Shown: positions 1 to 7,179 of the stretch, piece by piece | How the letters are laid out: each line of letters begins with the position of its first letter | Position numbering within the stretch: position 1 is the stretch's first letter | Source: CAYGZA01 sp964354135 | Lineage (GTDB): Bacteria > Planctomycetota > Planctomycetia > Pirellulales > Thermoguttaceae | Direction: 5' to 3' | Assembly (NCBI GenBank): GCA_964354135.1 | Contig: CAYGZA010000179.1 | Span: 1-13,764 of the forward strand | DNA length: 13,764 nucleotides | Position numbers and translations under genes: made by a program | Notes under the pieces: generated by a model | Database searches by the model: none | Told to the model about the DNA's origin: nothing | Seen by the model: only the letters and a program-made list of their open reading frames with translations

Positions 1-153
1 ACGACGCCCTTCCGCACGCACACCAGCGTCGAGGGGGTCTTTGCGGCCGGCGACGTGGCCGACGACTACTACCGCCAAGCGATCACCGCCGCGGGAAGCG
101 GCTGCACGGCGGCGCTGGACGCCGAGCGGTGGCTGGCCGCGAGAGGCCATTGA
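1..153 (+). CDS. trxB: Thioredoxin reductase, C-terminal end (partial)
   Basis: Frame 1 is open from the window edge to TGA at 151-153 and gives 50 residues. They contain GVFAAGDVADDYYRQA, then ITAAGSGCTAALDAERWL. This is the hallmark C-terminal FAD-binding segment of low-molecular-weight thioredoxin reductases: G-x-F-A-A-G-D followed by R-Q-x-x-T-A-A-G-x-G-x-x-A-A. In the family this flavoenzyme passes electrons from NADPH to thioredoxin in the cytoplasm. The NADPH-binding and CxxC parts lie upstream of the window, so the redox cysteines cannot be checked. The gene converges on the MFS gene, with a palindromic repeat in the 117-base gap. A related alkyl hydroperoxide reductase F-type protein has the same ending and cannot be excluded from this fragment. 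Confidence 0.9.
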   Translation, partial: TTPFRTHTSVEGVFAAGDVADDYYRQAITAAGSGCTAALDAERWLAARGH

Positions 154-165
154 CCGGGCGAAGGC

Positions 166-249
166 GGTAGGCTGGGGCGCTAGCCCCCAGCATTCCTCCC
201 GTCCCGGAGAACGGTGCTGGGGCTGCGCTTCGCTCCGCCCCAGCCTACC
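166..249. repeat. Palindromic repeat between convergent genes (type R4)
   Basis: Outer arms GGTAGGCTGGGGCG (166-179) and CGCCCCAGCCTACC (236-249) are perfect 14-bp inverted repeats. A second, slightly imperfect pair lies inside: AGCCCCCAGCA at 182-192 against TGCTGGGGCT at 215-224. The 84-base element fills most of the gap between trxB and the convergent MFS gene. RNA from either strand could fold, so it may act as a bidirectional terminator or 3' end stabiliser, but there is no U-tract typical of an intrinsic terminator. It resembles dispersed intergenic repeats I associate with planctomycetes; this was not checked by search. Confidence 0.75.
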
Positions 250-270
250 TCTCCGCGGTTCTCTTTCTCT

Positions 271-1569
271 TCACTCCGGCAGCGGCTGGCCTTTGGTTTC
301 CGGGGCCAGCCAGATGGCGACCAAGCCGAAGATGTAAACCAGGCTGATGATCGCCCCCGCGGTTTCGTAGCCGCCGAGGAACCCCGCAATCTGGCCGCTC
401 CCGAGGATCACGCCGACCGCCGCCAGGATCCGCCCGAGATTGAAGCTCAGGCCTTGGCCCGTGGCCCGTACGCGCGTAGGGAAAAGCTCCGGCAGGTACA
501 ACGGCAGCCAACCATAGAACGAGGCGGTAATGCCGCCGGTTACCGTGAGGGTCGCCAGGAACCACCAGTCGAAAGCCTTCAGCACCAGGAACATGTAGAG
601 GCAAGTCGCCAACGAGATGAGGCACATGCCGAAGTACACCGGGCGCCGCCCCCATCGGCCGCCCAGCACGGGGGCGATCAGGCAGCCGATAATCGCCCCG
701 ATTGAGGAATAAACCTGGGCAAGCGATTTCGCACTCGGGTCGCCGGGGGCCAGGGTTTTGTCCACCCAGTAGGGCACCCATTGGACTGAGCCCCACGTGC
801 CCAGCAAGGGAATCGCCGACAGCGCGATGGCAATGAAGGTCTTCGACCGCAGCGCCGGAGCGAAGATGTCCTTGATCGGAGAAGCCTTCGTTTTGCGGAC
901 TGCGGCCTTCCACCGCTCCGACTCCGGCACGAAGATGGCGATGAAGAACACCAGCACCGCTGGTGACGCCCCCGCCACCATGATCCATCGCCAGGAATCG
1001 GGCGTCACGGGGAATAGGTACCCCAGCGTGGAGATCAGGAGGAAGCCGACGTTGGCTGCTGCTCCAATCACTCCCGCCAAAACCGGCCGGGCAATGCCCG
1101 GCCAGGACTCCACCACCAGCGCGACCCCGAGCGACCACTGTCCGCCCATTCCCATCGAGGCGATGAATCGCAAGACCATCAAGTGCCAAGGTACTTGTGC
1201 CCAGTAAGCCGCACCGGTGAAAAGGGAATACGTCAACACGCTGAAGATCATCGTCCGCACGCGGCCGAAGCGGTCGCCCAGCCAGCCGAAGACGATCCCG
1301 CCCGCGGCCGCCCCCACCAGGAACATCGCCCCCAGCACGCCGAGCAAGGGCGCGACATTCTCGTGCTGCGCCATCTCTGGCCCCAAGAGGTCGATCATCG
1401 CGGGCCGACCCATGATCGGGGGCAGGCCGATCTCCACCCCGTCGAACATCCAGCCCAAGAATGCCGCCGCCAGCACCAGCCATTGGGCCCGCGTGATCCG
1501 GCGACCTTCGCCGCCGCCGCCCGGCCCCGAATCCGTCGCGTTTCGTTCCCGGTTGCTCTCGTGTGCCAT
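271..1569 (-). CDS. MFS transporter, sugar/organic acid permease type
   Basis: The protein has 432 residues, normal for a 12-helix major facilitator. The signature loop between helices 2 and 3 is visible as GWLGDRFGRVR at about 95-105, and RFIASMGMGG at about 134-143 matches the second conserved helix of the sugar/aromatic-acid porter groups. PESERW near 215 and a PETKG ending are also typical of those groups. It should move a small sugar or carboxylate across the inner membrane with protons. The substrate cannot be read from sequence. I chose ATG at 1569 because GGGAGGT lies 10 bases upstream; the open frame extends further upstream but there it is proline/arginine-rich and not MFS-like. The first 25 residues are hydrophilic and glycine-rich. 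It is divergent from the sugar isomerase-like gene, which suggests shared regulation. Confidence 0.9.
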   Translation of the reverse strand: MAHESNRERNATDSGPGGGGEGRRITRAQWLVLAAAFLGWMFDGVEIGLPPIMGRPAMIDLLGPEMAQHENVAPLLGVLGAMFLVGAAAGGIVFGWLGDRFGRVRTMIFSVLTYSLFTGAAYWAQVPWHLMVLRFIASMGMGGQWSLGVALVVESWPGIARPVLAGVIGAAANVGFLLISTLGYLFPVTPDSWRWIMVAGASPAVLVFFIAIFVPESERWKAAVRKTKASPIKDIFAPALRSKTFIAIALSAIPLLGTWGSVQWVPYWVDKTLAPGDPSAKSLAQVYSSIGAIIGCLIAPVLGGRWGRRPVYFGMCLISLATCLYMFLVLKAFDWWFLATLTVTGGITASFYGWLPLYLPELFPTRVRATGQGLSFNLGRILAAVGVILGSGQIAGFLGGYETAGAIISLVYIFGLVAIWLAPETKGQPLPE

Positions 1570-1646
1570 GATCGAGTGACCTCCCTTGGTCCGGCGGCGC
1601 TGGTGGGCCCGGCGACTCGCGGTTGCCGCAAGGTAACGAAGCGTCG

Positions 1647-1675
1647 ATCTTACCAGTGGCGCCCTGGGGAAACAA
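1647..1675 (-). promoter_or_regulatory. Possible sigma70-type promoter for the MFS gene
   Basis: On the minus strand TTGTTT (1675-1670) and TAAGAT (1652-1647) are separated by 17 bases, giving a 5' leader of roughly 70 bases before the MFS start codon. Both boxes match the consensus only in part (3/6 and 4/6), and no experimental support exists, so this is a weak inference from position and spacing. Confidence 0.25.
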
Positions 1676-1693
1676 GACGAACATGTCCTCCTG

Positions 1694-1711
1694 CGGCCCG
1701 TCGCCGGGCCG
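1694..1711. promoter_or_regulatory. Stem-loop/dyad between divergent promoters, possible operator
   Basis: CGGCCCG-TCGC-CGGGCCG is a perfect 7-bp dyad with a 4-base centre. It lies between the candidate -35 boxes of the two divergent genes (1675 on the minus strand, 1718 on the plus strand). That is a natural place for a shared regulator to bind. GC-rich dyads of this size also arise by chance in high-GC DNA. Confidence 0.25.
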
Positions 1712-1717
1712 AATCCC

Positions 1718-1746
1718 TTGTGACCCGCGGGGGCGGGGATTATCCT
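1718..1746 (+). promoter_or_regulatory. Possible sigma70-type promoter for the sugar isomerase-like gene
   Basis: TTGTGA at 1718-1723 and TATCCT at 1741-1746 are spaced by exactly 17 bases. The start codon is at 1784, which would leave a leader of about 30 bases containing the ribosome site. Each box matches the consensus at 4 of 6 positions. Spacing and location support it; the boxes alone are weak. Confidence 0.35.
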
Positions 1747-1783
1747 GAGGGCAGCGTGAACGTCCGCATAGAAGGAACATGCC

Positions 1784-2764
1784 ATGTCTCCCCACACCCG
1801 CCGCCGTTTTCTGGCCCGGACCGCGGCTGCCGGCCTTGGCGCAACGCTCGCCGCCGCCCGCGTCAAGCCCATTTCTGCGGTGCGGGCCGCCGATCGCCCT
1901 GAGCCGGTGAAGCTGGCCATCTGCAACGAGACCTTCCAGGACTGGCCTTTCGAGAAGGCGTTTGCGCTGGCAGCCGAGTGCGGCTACACCGGGATCGAGA
2001 TCGCCCCGTTCACCGTCGCCGAGTACGTCACCGCGATCGCGGCCACGAGGCGCACGGAGATCCGCAGGCTTGCGGAAAAGAACAGGCTGGAGGTCGTCGG
2101 GCTGCACTGGCTCTTGGCGAAGACGCAGGGGCTTCACCTGACCAGCCCCGATCGCGCCGTTCGCCTCAAGACGGCCCAGTACCTCGGCGAGCTGGCCCGG
2201 TTCTGCGCCGATCTGGGCGGGAAGCTCCTGGTCTTCGGCTCCCCGAAGCAGCGGAGCCTGCTGCCGGGCGTGGGCCGCCAAGAGGCGGTCAGGCACGCCG
2301 CGGAGGTCTTCCTCGCCGCACTGCCGGTGCTCGAAAAGGCGGGCGTCACCCTCGCCCTGGAGCCGCTCACGCCGGCGGAGACCGATTTTGTGAACACCGC
2401 CGCCGAGGCCGTGGAAGTCATCGAGAAAGTCGGATCGCCCCGCTGCCGGCTGCACCTGGACTGCAAGGCCATGTCGTCGGAGAAGACGCCGATCCCGGAC
2501 CTCCTTCGCAAGCACCGCGCGGCGCTTGCGCACTTCCACGCCAACGACCCGAACGGTCAAGGGCCCGGCTTCGGGCGGCTCGATTTCGTGCCGATCCTCA
2601 GGACCCTCCGCGAGATCGGCTACGGCGGCTGGATCTCCGTGGAGGTCTTCGACTACTCGCCCGGGGTCGAGCGCCTGGCCCGAGAGAGCATCCGGTACCT
2701 TCGAGAATGCCTGGTGAAGGCGGCGCGGCGCGGTCCCGCGTCGCGCAGACTTCCAAAGTCTTAA
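1784..2764 (+). CDS. Tat-exported sugar phosphate isomerase/epimerase-like TIM-barrel protein
   Basis: 326 residues. The N-terminus TRRRFLARTAAAGLG (5-19) is a twin-arginine signal with an alanine-rich core ending near ISAVRAA, so export as a folded, metal-loaded protein is likely. The remainder is a xylose-isomerase-like/AP endonuclease 2 barrel. The four metal ligands expected by analogy with tagatose 3-epimerase are visible: E193 (ALEPLTP), D226 (LHLDCKAM), H252 (HFHAND) and E287 (WISVEVFDY). The likely reaction is isomerisation or epimerisation of a ketose or related sugar outside the cytoplasm; the substrate is unknown. AAGGAA lies upstream of the ATG. It is divergent from the MFS gene. 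The last residues (RRLPKS) and the TAA stop come from a 31-bp palindromic repeat, so the native C-terminus may have been replaced. Confidence 0.85.
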   Translation: MSPHTRRRFLARTAAAGLGATLAAARVKPISAVRAADRPEPVKLAICNETFQDWPFEKAFALAAECGYTGIEIAPFTVAEYVTAIAATRRTEIRRLAEKNRLEVVGLHWLLAKTQGLHLTSPDRAVRLKTAQYLGELARFCADLGGKLLVFGSPKQRSLLPGVGRQEAVRHAAEVFLAALPVLEKAGVTLALEPLTPAETDFVNTAAEAVEVIEKVGSPRCRLHLDCKAMSSEKTPIPDLLRKHRAALAHFHANDPNGQGPGFGRLDFVPILRTLREIGYGGWISVEVFDYSPGVERLARESIRYLRECLVKAARRGPASRRLPKS

Positions 2765-2778
2765 AGACTTCGGAAGCC
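2748..2778 (+). repeat. 31-bp palindromic repeat R1, copy 1 (supplies a stop codon)
   Basis: Two near-complementary halves, GACTTCCAAAGTCTT and AAGACTTCGGAAGCC, meet at a central TAAA and form a hairpin with two mismatched pairs. It matches the copies at 10449-10479 and 11953-11983. The TAA at 2762-2764 in its centre ends the isomerase-like gene. The convergent GH36 gene ends 62 bases further on, so the hairpin also sits where a bidirectional terminator would be useful. Confidence 0.85.
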
Positions 2779-2839
2779 TCTTCGGCCGCGGCTCATCTCG
2801 ACCGTGCCAACGCCGGTCAACAAGGGGCAACTTCCCGGA

Positions 2840-5344
2840 TCAGTCGCGGAGCTTGCGATAGACGATCCGCTCGCCGCCGTCGCCGGGCGGAACGGCGGCT
2901 TCGAGCTGGTTCATCAGTTCCGCGCCGGTGGTCTTCGTCTTGCGGTTGGCGATCTGCCAGTGGAGCTCATAGCCGGCCTGCGGGTCAAGGCCGTGGAGAG
3001 CAAGCTTGACGGATCGCTCGGGGCCCGCAAGCGGCGGGATCACCAGCACGAGACCCTCGCCCAGGTCCGGACGGTGGAACTGCATCGCCATCCAGTGCTT
3101 GCCGTCGCGGGAGTACGGCGTGAGCGGGTAGTAGGCCCCGACCAGCAGGTGCCGCAGTTGCCGGTAGGCTTCCGTCAACTGCTTGGCCCGGGCGCGGTCG
3201 AAGTCCGCGGCGTCGGCAATCCAGCCCGGGATGAGCGAGCAGGCCAGCGTCGAGTGGAACGAGCGGTCGTCGAGCCGCACCAGCGGCGTCGTGAACGTGC
3301 CGTTGGGCAGGTAGCGGCTGAGGCTCCAGATCACCGCGGCGTCGACCTGGTTGTCGAACCAGTAGTCGCTCTCCTGGTGGAAGTGCATGCGGGCGAGGGT
3401 CTCCAGGTCGATGCGGCGGCCGCCGCTGGCGCACTCCTCGCGGAAGCCGTCGGGCCAGGTCTTGGCCAGGCGGTCCCAGAAATCGTAGAGCCCCTCGACG
3501 TATTTCATCTCGGTGATCCCCTGGCGGTCGGGCGGATCGGTGAATCGCCAATAGGGGAGCGGGTCCATGTTGAAGTCCGAGCGGTAGAAGCGAAACCCCG
3601 GCAGCTCCATGAAGCCCTTGACGATGCCGAAGAGGTAATCCCGCACCTCGGGCTGCCCGAGGTTCAAGAGGAAGGTGTCCTGCGGCAGGGCCTGGCTGCG
3701 GAGGAGCCATTGCGGGCGGTTCCGGTGCAGCCAGGTTCCCTTGGTGACCCGCTCGAACTCGTACCAGAGGCCGTAGACCATGCCGTGCTCCTTGGCGGCC
3801 GCGGCCACCGGGCCCATGCCCTGGGGATAGGCGTCCTTGCGCGGGGTCCAATTGCCGGCGCCGGCGGGCCAGCCGCCCTCGAACCAGCCGGCGTCGGTAA
3901 TCAGGGCCTCAAGGCCCAGCGGCGCGTAGGCGCGGATGAGCGAAACCTGGTTCTCGGCATTGCACTCGTTGAGCCAGCCGCCGCCGCGGGTGAAGCAGGT
4001 GTTGCAGAATAAGGTGGGCAGGGGCGGCTCGCCGCTGCGGCGTGCGACGACGTGCTTGTAGAGGAGCTGGCGAAACTGGGCGTTGCCCTCCAGGGTGTCG
4101 CCGGGCCAGCGGAGCATGAGGATCCGCGGCGTGCGGACCCGCTCGCCGGGATGGAGCTTGAAGTGCGTCAGTTCCAGCCCGGCGGTGGCGTGCAGCTTTC
4201 GGTCCGGGCAGCAGTTCAGGTGCGCGGCCCACTGGCCGGACCAACCGACGGCAAGGATCGTCGAGCCGCCGGCGCTTTCGAGCTTCAGGAACGGGAAATC
4301 CCTGTTCGACGAGCGTCCCCCGCCGCCGCTTAAGAACTCCGAAGCGCCGCGGCCCATCGGCACCAGGCGGGGCTCGAAGTCGGTCGGGTTGGAGGGGGCC
4401 CCGTTGGTCCGGTGCAGCCGGTAGGAGACTTCGTCGCCGAGCGGGTCGTCCCAAGCCAGGTCGAGGGCCTGGACGTCCGCCAGGATGGGCGTGTCGGCCG
4501 GACCGCGATTCTCCAGCCATAAGAGCCACTCGACCGCGGGGAAATCGGCATAGCGGGTCACGTGCCACTGGAGCACGAGCTCGGTCTTCGGATCGGTCCA
4601 TGAGGTCACGGCTCGCCGCACACCGGCGTCGCCGACGAAGGGCTTCTCTTGCTTCTGCCAGCCGGGCAGCAGCTCGTCGCTCGGCCGGCCGCCGTAGAGG
4701 AATGAGAAGGGGTAGCGGGAGAGCCGCGTATCGGTGCGGCGCTTGATCTGGTCCAGCCACAGCGTCTTGCCGTCCTGGGTGATAATGCGGGCCTCGGCCC
4801 AGTCGGCGTGGTCGCAGGCCGGGCCGTCGCCGGCGTCGCCCACGTGGAGGTCCAACACGGTCGCACCGCCCAGGTCCACTTCAATGGCCTGCGGCTCCTC
4901 TCCGCCGCGGAAGATTTTGGAGCGGAAAAGCTGCTTTCCGCCGGCCGAGACCGCGAAAGTGACCGAGCCCAGGCCGCCCTTTGTCCGTTCGTTGAGGTCC
5001 ACGCCGATGGTGGCCAGCAATCGGGCCATCGGCTGCGGCGCGGTGACGCGGAGATGGCCGATCGAGTGGCTGCCCAGGCCGCGCTTGTAGGCGTTCTGGC
5101 CGATCCGCATCGGCGTCTTGATGACCGACTGGTTGATCTCCAGGTCTTCGTAGTCCTGCCGCAACCGCTGGAGGAGCGGCTCCTTGGCCGGCTCCGAGAC
5201 AGCGGCGGGCGGATACGGCACCTTGAGGACCCGATCGACCCAAGCGCGGCCGGAGTCGGGGGCATCGGCCCACAGGCCGGGCACGCCGGCGTAAAGGAGG
5301 GCGGCAAGGGCGATCAGCGTGAAGGTCTTGGTCCGGGATGGCAT
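2840..5344 (-). CDS. Secreted NPCBM-GH36 alpha-galactosidase-like glycoside hydrolase
   Basis: 834 residues with a Sec-type signal (about 1-26, TFTLIALAALLYAG core). Residues about 36-200 form an NPCBM carbohydrate-binding module; GLGSHSIGHLRV, IGVDLNE and the LHVGDAGDGPACDHADWAEARI stretch are typical. A GH36-type beta-sandwich (about 210-430) precedes the TIM barrel. The barrel shows ITDAGWFEGGW near 482-492, the nucleophile motif YRSDFN (D590) and the acid/base motif SGGRRID (D646), both as in GH36 melibiases. It should release alpha-galactosyl residues from oligosaccharides or glycans in the periplasm or outside the cell. ATG at 5344 has AGAAGG nine bases upstream; an in-frame GTG at 5353 is an alternative. 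It is the last gene of the minus-strand cluster, after the sodium symporter. Exact sugar specificity is not shown by the sequence. Confidence 0.9.
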   Translation of the reverse strand: MPSRTKTFTLIALAALLYAGVPGLWADAPDSGRAWVDRVLKVPYPPAAVSEPAKEPLLQRLRQDYEDLEINQSVIKTPMRIGQNAYKRGLGSHSIGHLRVTAPQPMARLLATIGVDLNERTKGGLGSVTFAVSAGGKQLFRSKIFRGGEEPQAIEVDLGGATVLDLHVGDAGDGPACDHADWAEARIITQDGKTLWLDQIKRRTDTRLSRYPFSFLYGGRPSDELLPGWQKQEKPFVGDAGVRRAVTSWTDPKTELVLQWHVTRYADFPAVEWLLWLENRGPADTPILADVQALDLAWDDPLGDEVSYRLHRTNGAPSNPTDFEPRLVPMGRGASEFLSGGGGRSSNRDFPFLKLESAGGSTILAVGWSGQWAAHLNCCPDRKLHATAGLELTHFKLHPGERVRTPRILMLRWPGDTLEGNAQFRQLLYKHVVARRSGEPPLPTLFCNTCFTRGGGWLNECNAENQVSLIRAYAPLGLEALITDAGWFEGGWPAGAGNWTPRKDAYPQGMGPVAAAAKEHGMVYGLWYEFERVTKGTWLHRNRPQWLLRSQALPQDTFLLNLGQPEVRDYLFGIVKGFMELPGFRFYRSDFNMDPLPYWRFTDPPDRQGITEMKYVEGLYDFWDRLAKTWPDGFREECASGGRRIDLETLARMHFHQESDYWFDNQVDAAVIWSLSRYLPNGTFTTPLVRLDDRSFHSTLACSLIPGWIADAADFDRARAKQLTEAYRQLRHLLVGAYYPLTPYSRDGKHWMAMQFHRPDLGEGLVLVIPPLAGPERSVKLALHGLDPQAGYELHWQIANRKTKTTGAELMNQLEAAVPPGDGGERIVYRKLRD

Positions 5345-5373
5345 GGGAATCACCCTTCTTCTTCAGGAGACGC

Positions 5374-5391
5374 GTGCGTGCAAGCACGCAC
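5374..5391. repeat. Short hairpin repeat between symporter and GH36 genes (R5)
   Basis: GTGCGTGC-AA-GCACGCAC is a perfect 8-bp stem with a 2-base loop, in the 58-base gap between the stop of the symporter gene and the start of the GH36 gene. A transcript of the cluster would carry this hairpin about 30 bases before the GH36 start, where it could protect the upstream mRNA end or tune expression. The core followed by CCCTACGC resembles a dispersed planctomycete repeat I recall; not verified. Confidence 0.6.
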
Positions 5392-5402
5392 CCTACGCGA
5401 TG

Positions 5403-7157
5403 TCAGCCGGCACTCGGGAACACCAGGCCAGAGAACGTCAGGAGCAGCAGTAGGATAATCGCCACAAAGAGGCCCCACCAGAGGATCACGCTGGAGTACC
5501 AGCGGTTGCCGAGATCGTCGAAGATGTTGAGCTTGCGCCAGTTGATCGTCACTTCGTCGGTGACTTGCTCCGGGCGGGGGGGCGGTGTGGCGAGGCTGAC
5601 CGCAATGCAGACCGCCACGCAGAAGAGCCAGTTGATCGTCGCCTGGTTGGCAAACGGATCGAGCCACGCCGGGGGCGACTCCGCCTGAAGCAAGTAGATT
5701 TTCACCGCGCCGCCGAAGGCAAAGCCGAGCACCACGGCCGCCAGCGCCCCGGCGGCATTGATCCGCTTCCAGAGGATTCCCAGGAGGAAGACGGCGGCGA
5801 ACGGCGGGGCCAGGAAGGCATAAAGCGACTGGATGTACTTGAACAGGCTCTCGCCCAACATGCGGATCATGCCGCCCAACACGATCGAGATGGCGAGGAC
5901 CGCGGTGGAGGACACCACTCCCACCCACACCAGATGCTTGTCGCCGGCCTTGGGTCTGATCCAGGGACGGTAGATGTCCAGCGTGATCACCGTGGCGGTG
6001 GAGTTGAGCACGGAGTTGACGGTCGATTGGATGGCCCCGAACAGGGCCGCCAAGAACAGCCCCCGCAGTCCCAGCGGCACGAGTCCTTGCACGAGGTGGA
6101 CGTAGCCCTTGTCGGCCGCCTCGGGCACCTTCGCCCACGGCTGCAAGAGGATCTCGGGTCTCAAGGCAAAGAGGATCAGCCCGGGCAGCACCACGATCGC
6201 CGGCATGAGGATCTTCATGAAGCCGGCGAAGACGATGCCCATGCGGGCGTGGTAGCTGCTCTTGGCCCCGAGGACCCGCTGGATCATGAACTGGTTGAGC
6301 ACGTTGTACCAGATGCTCACCGAGAAGATGGTGAAGAGAATGCTGGTCCAGGGCCAAAGCGGGTGGCTGGCGGGCTGGAAGACCGAGAGGCGGTTGTAGG
6401 TGGTGTGCTGGTCGCTGCCGGCCAGGTGGGCGACGTTCTGCGTCACCGCTTCCTTCCACAGGCCGGCGGTCGCCCGGTTTCGCTCGAGCATCGTCTGGAA
6501 GCCGTCGGCGAGCGAGCCGCCATCGCTGGCCAGGGCTTGAAGGCCCAGCACGGTCACCGTGATTCCCCCGAGGATCATGACGATCACCATGAAGAGATCG
6601 CTCCAGGCCACGGAGGCCAGGCCGCCGTAAATGGCCCAGCCGCCGGCCACAACGCCGAGGAGAACGATCGCAAACCAGAGGTTCCACCCGAAGAGCCCTT
6701 CCAGGGCCACGGCGCCGCCGTAGAGCACCGCGGCCAGGAAGGCGACTACGTTGCCGAAGACCGTCACCACGGCAAAGACCTGCCGCAGCGCCGGGCTGAA
6801 ACGCCTCTGGAGGAACTCCGGCGTCGTGAAGACCTTGGAGGCCAGGAGGAACGGGATGAAGATCCAGATCAGAAGCGAAAACGTGGCGACGTTCATCCAT
6901 TCCGACATCGAGACGCAGATGCCGTAGACCACCGCGGCGCCGACCATGCCGATGAAATGCTCGGTGCTGATGTTCGCGCCGATGAACGAGCCGCCGACGA
7001 CGTACCAGGGCAGCTTCTTGCCCGCCAGGAAATACTCCTCGGTGCTGGATCGCTCCTTGCGGCCCGCCCAGTAGCTGACGACGGAAAGCCCGACGAAGTA
7101 GGCCAGAAAGGCCGCATAGTCCCAGGCTTCCAGCGAGAAGGTCTTGGAGGGATCCAT
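5403..7157 (-). CDS. Sodium/solute symporter (SSS/SGLT family)
   Basis: 584 residues, usual length for a sodium/sugar symporter, with about 13-14 hydrophobic segments. SSTEEYFLAGKKLPWYVVGGSFIGANISTEHFIG is spread over about residues 37-70 and is the classic SSS helix 1 region. GGLASVAWSDLFMV and ALFGAIQSTVNSVLNSTATV are the conserved sodium-site segments of the family. It should import a sugar or related solute with Na+ through the inner membrane. ATG at 7157 has GGGAG seven bases upstream; the upstream open frame overlaps gene A and is not transporter-like. It lies 22 bases after the stop of gene A and before GH36, so uptake of the hydrolysis product is the natural reading. Substrate identity is an inference. 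Confidence 0.92.
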   Translation of the reverse strand: MDPSKTFSLEAWDYAAFLAYFVGLSVVSYWAGRKERSSTEEYFLAGKKLPWYVVGGSFIGANISTEHFIGMVGAAVVYGICVSMSEWMNVATFSLLIWIFIPFLLASKVFTTPEFLQRRFSPALRQVFAVVTVFGNVVAFLAAVLYGGAVALEGLFGWNLWFAIVLLGVVAGGWAIYGGLASVAWSDLFMVIVMILGGITVTVLGLQALASDGGSLADGFQTMLERNRATAGLWKEAVTQNVAHLAGSDQHTTYNRLSVFQPASHPLWPWTSILFTIFSVSIWYNVLNQFMIQRVLGAKSSYHARMGIVFAGFMKILMPAIVVLPGLILFALRPEILLQPWAKVPEAADKGYVHLVQGLVPLGLRGLFLAALFGAIQSTVNSVLNSTATVITLDIYRPWIRPKAGDKHLVWVGVVSSTAVLAISIVLGGMIRMLGESLFKYIQSLYAFLAPPFAAVFLLGILWKRINAAGALAAVVLGFAFGGAVKIYLLQAESPPAWLDPFANQATINWLFCVAVCIAVSLATPPPRPEQVTDEVTINWRKLNIFDDLGNRWYSSVILWWGLFVAIILLLLLTFSGLVFPSAG

Positions 7158-7179
7158 CAAGAGTCTCCCGGGCGCCGGA

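Noticed and set aside
166..249. R4 as a classical intrinsic terminator
   Set aside because: It can fold, but no T-tract follows the stem on either strand, so it is recorded only as a repeat with possible terminator-like use.
245..2830. Very long minus-strand open frame (861 codons) across the MFS and isomerase-like genes
   Set aside because: It is an out-of-frame shadow produced by high GC. Its translation is Arg/Gly/Pro-rich with no recognisable domain, while the other frames give clear MFS and TIM-barrel proteins.
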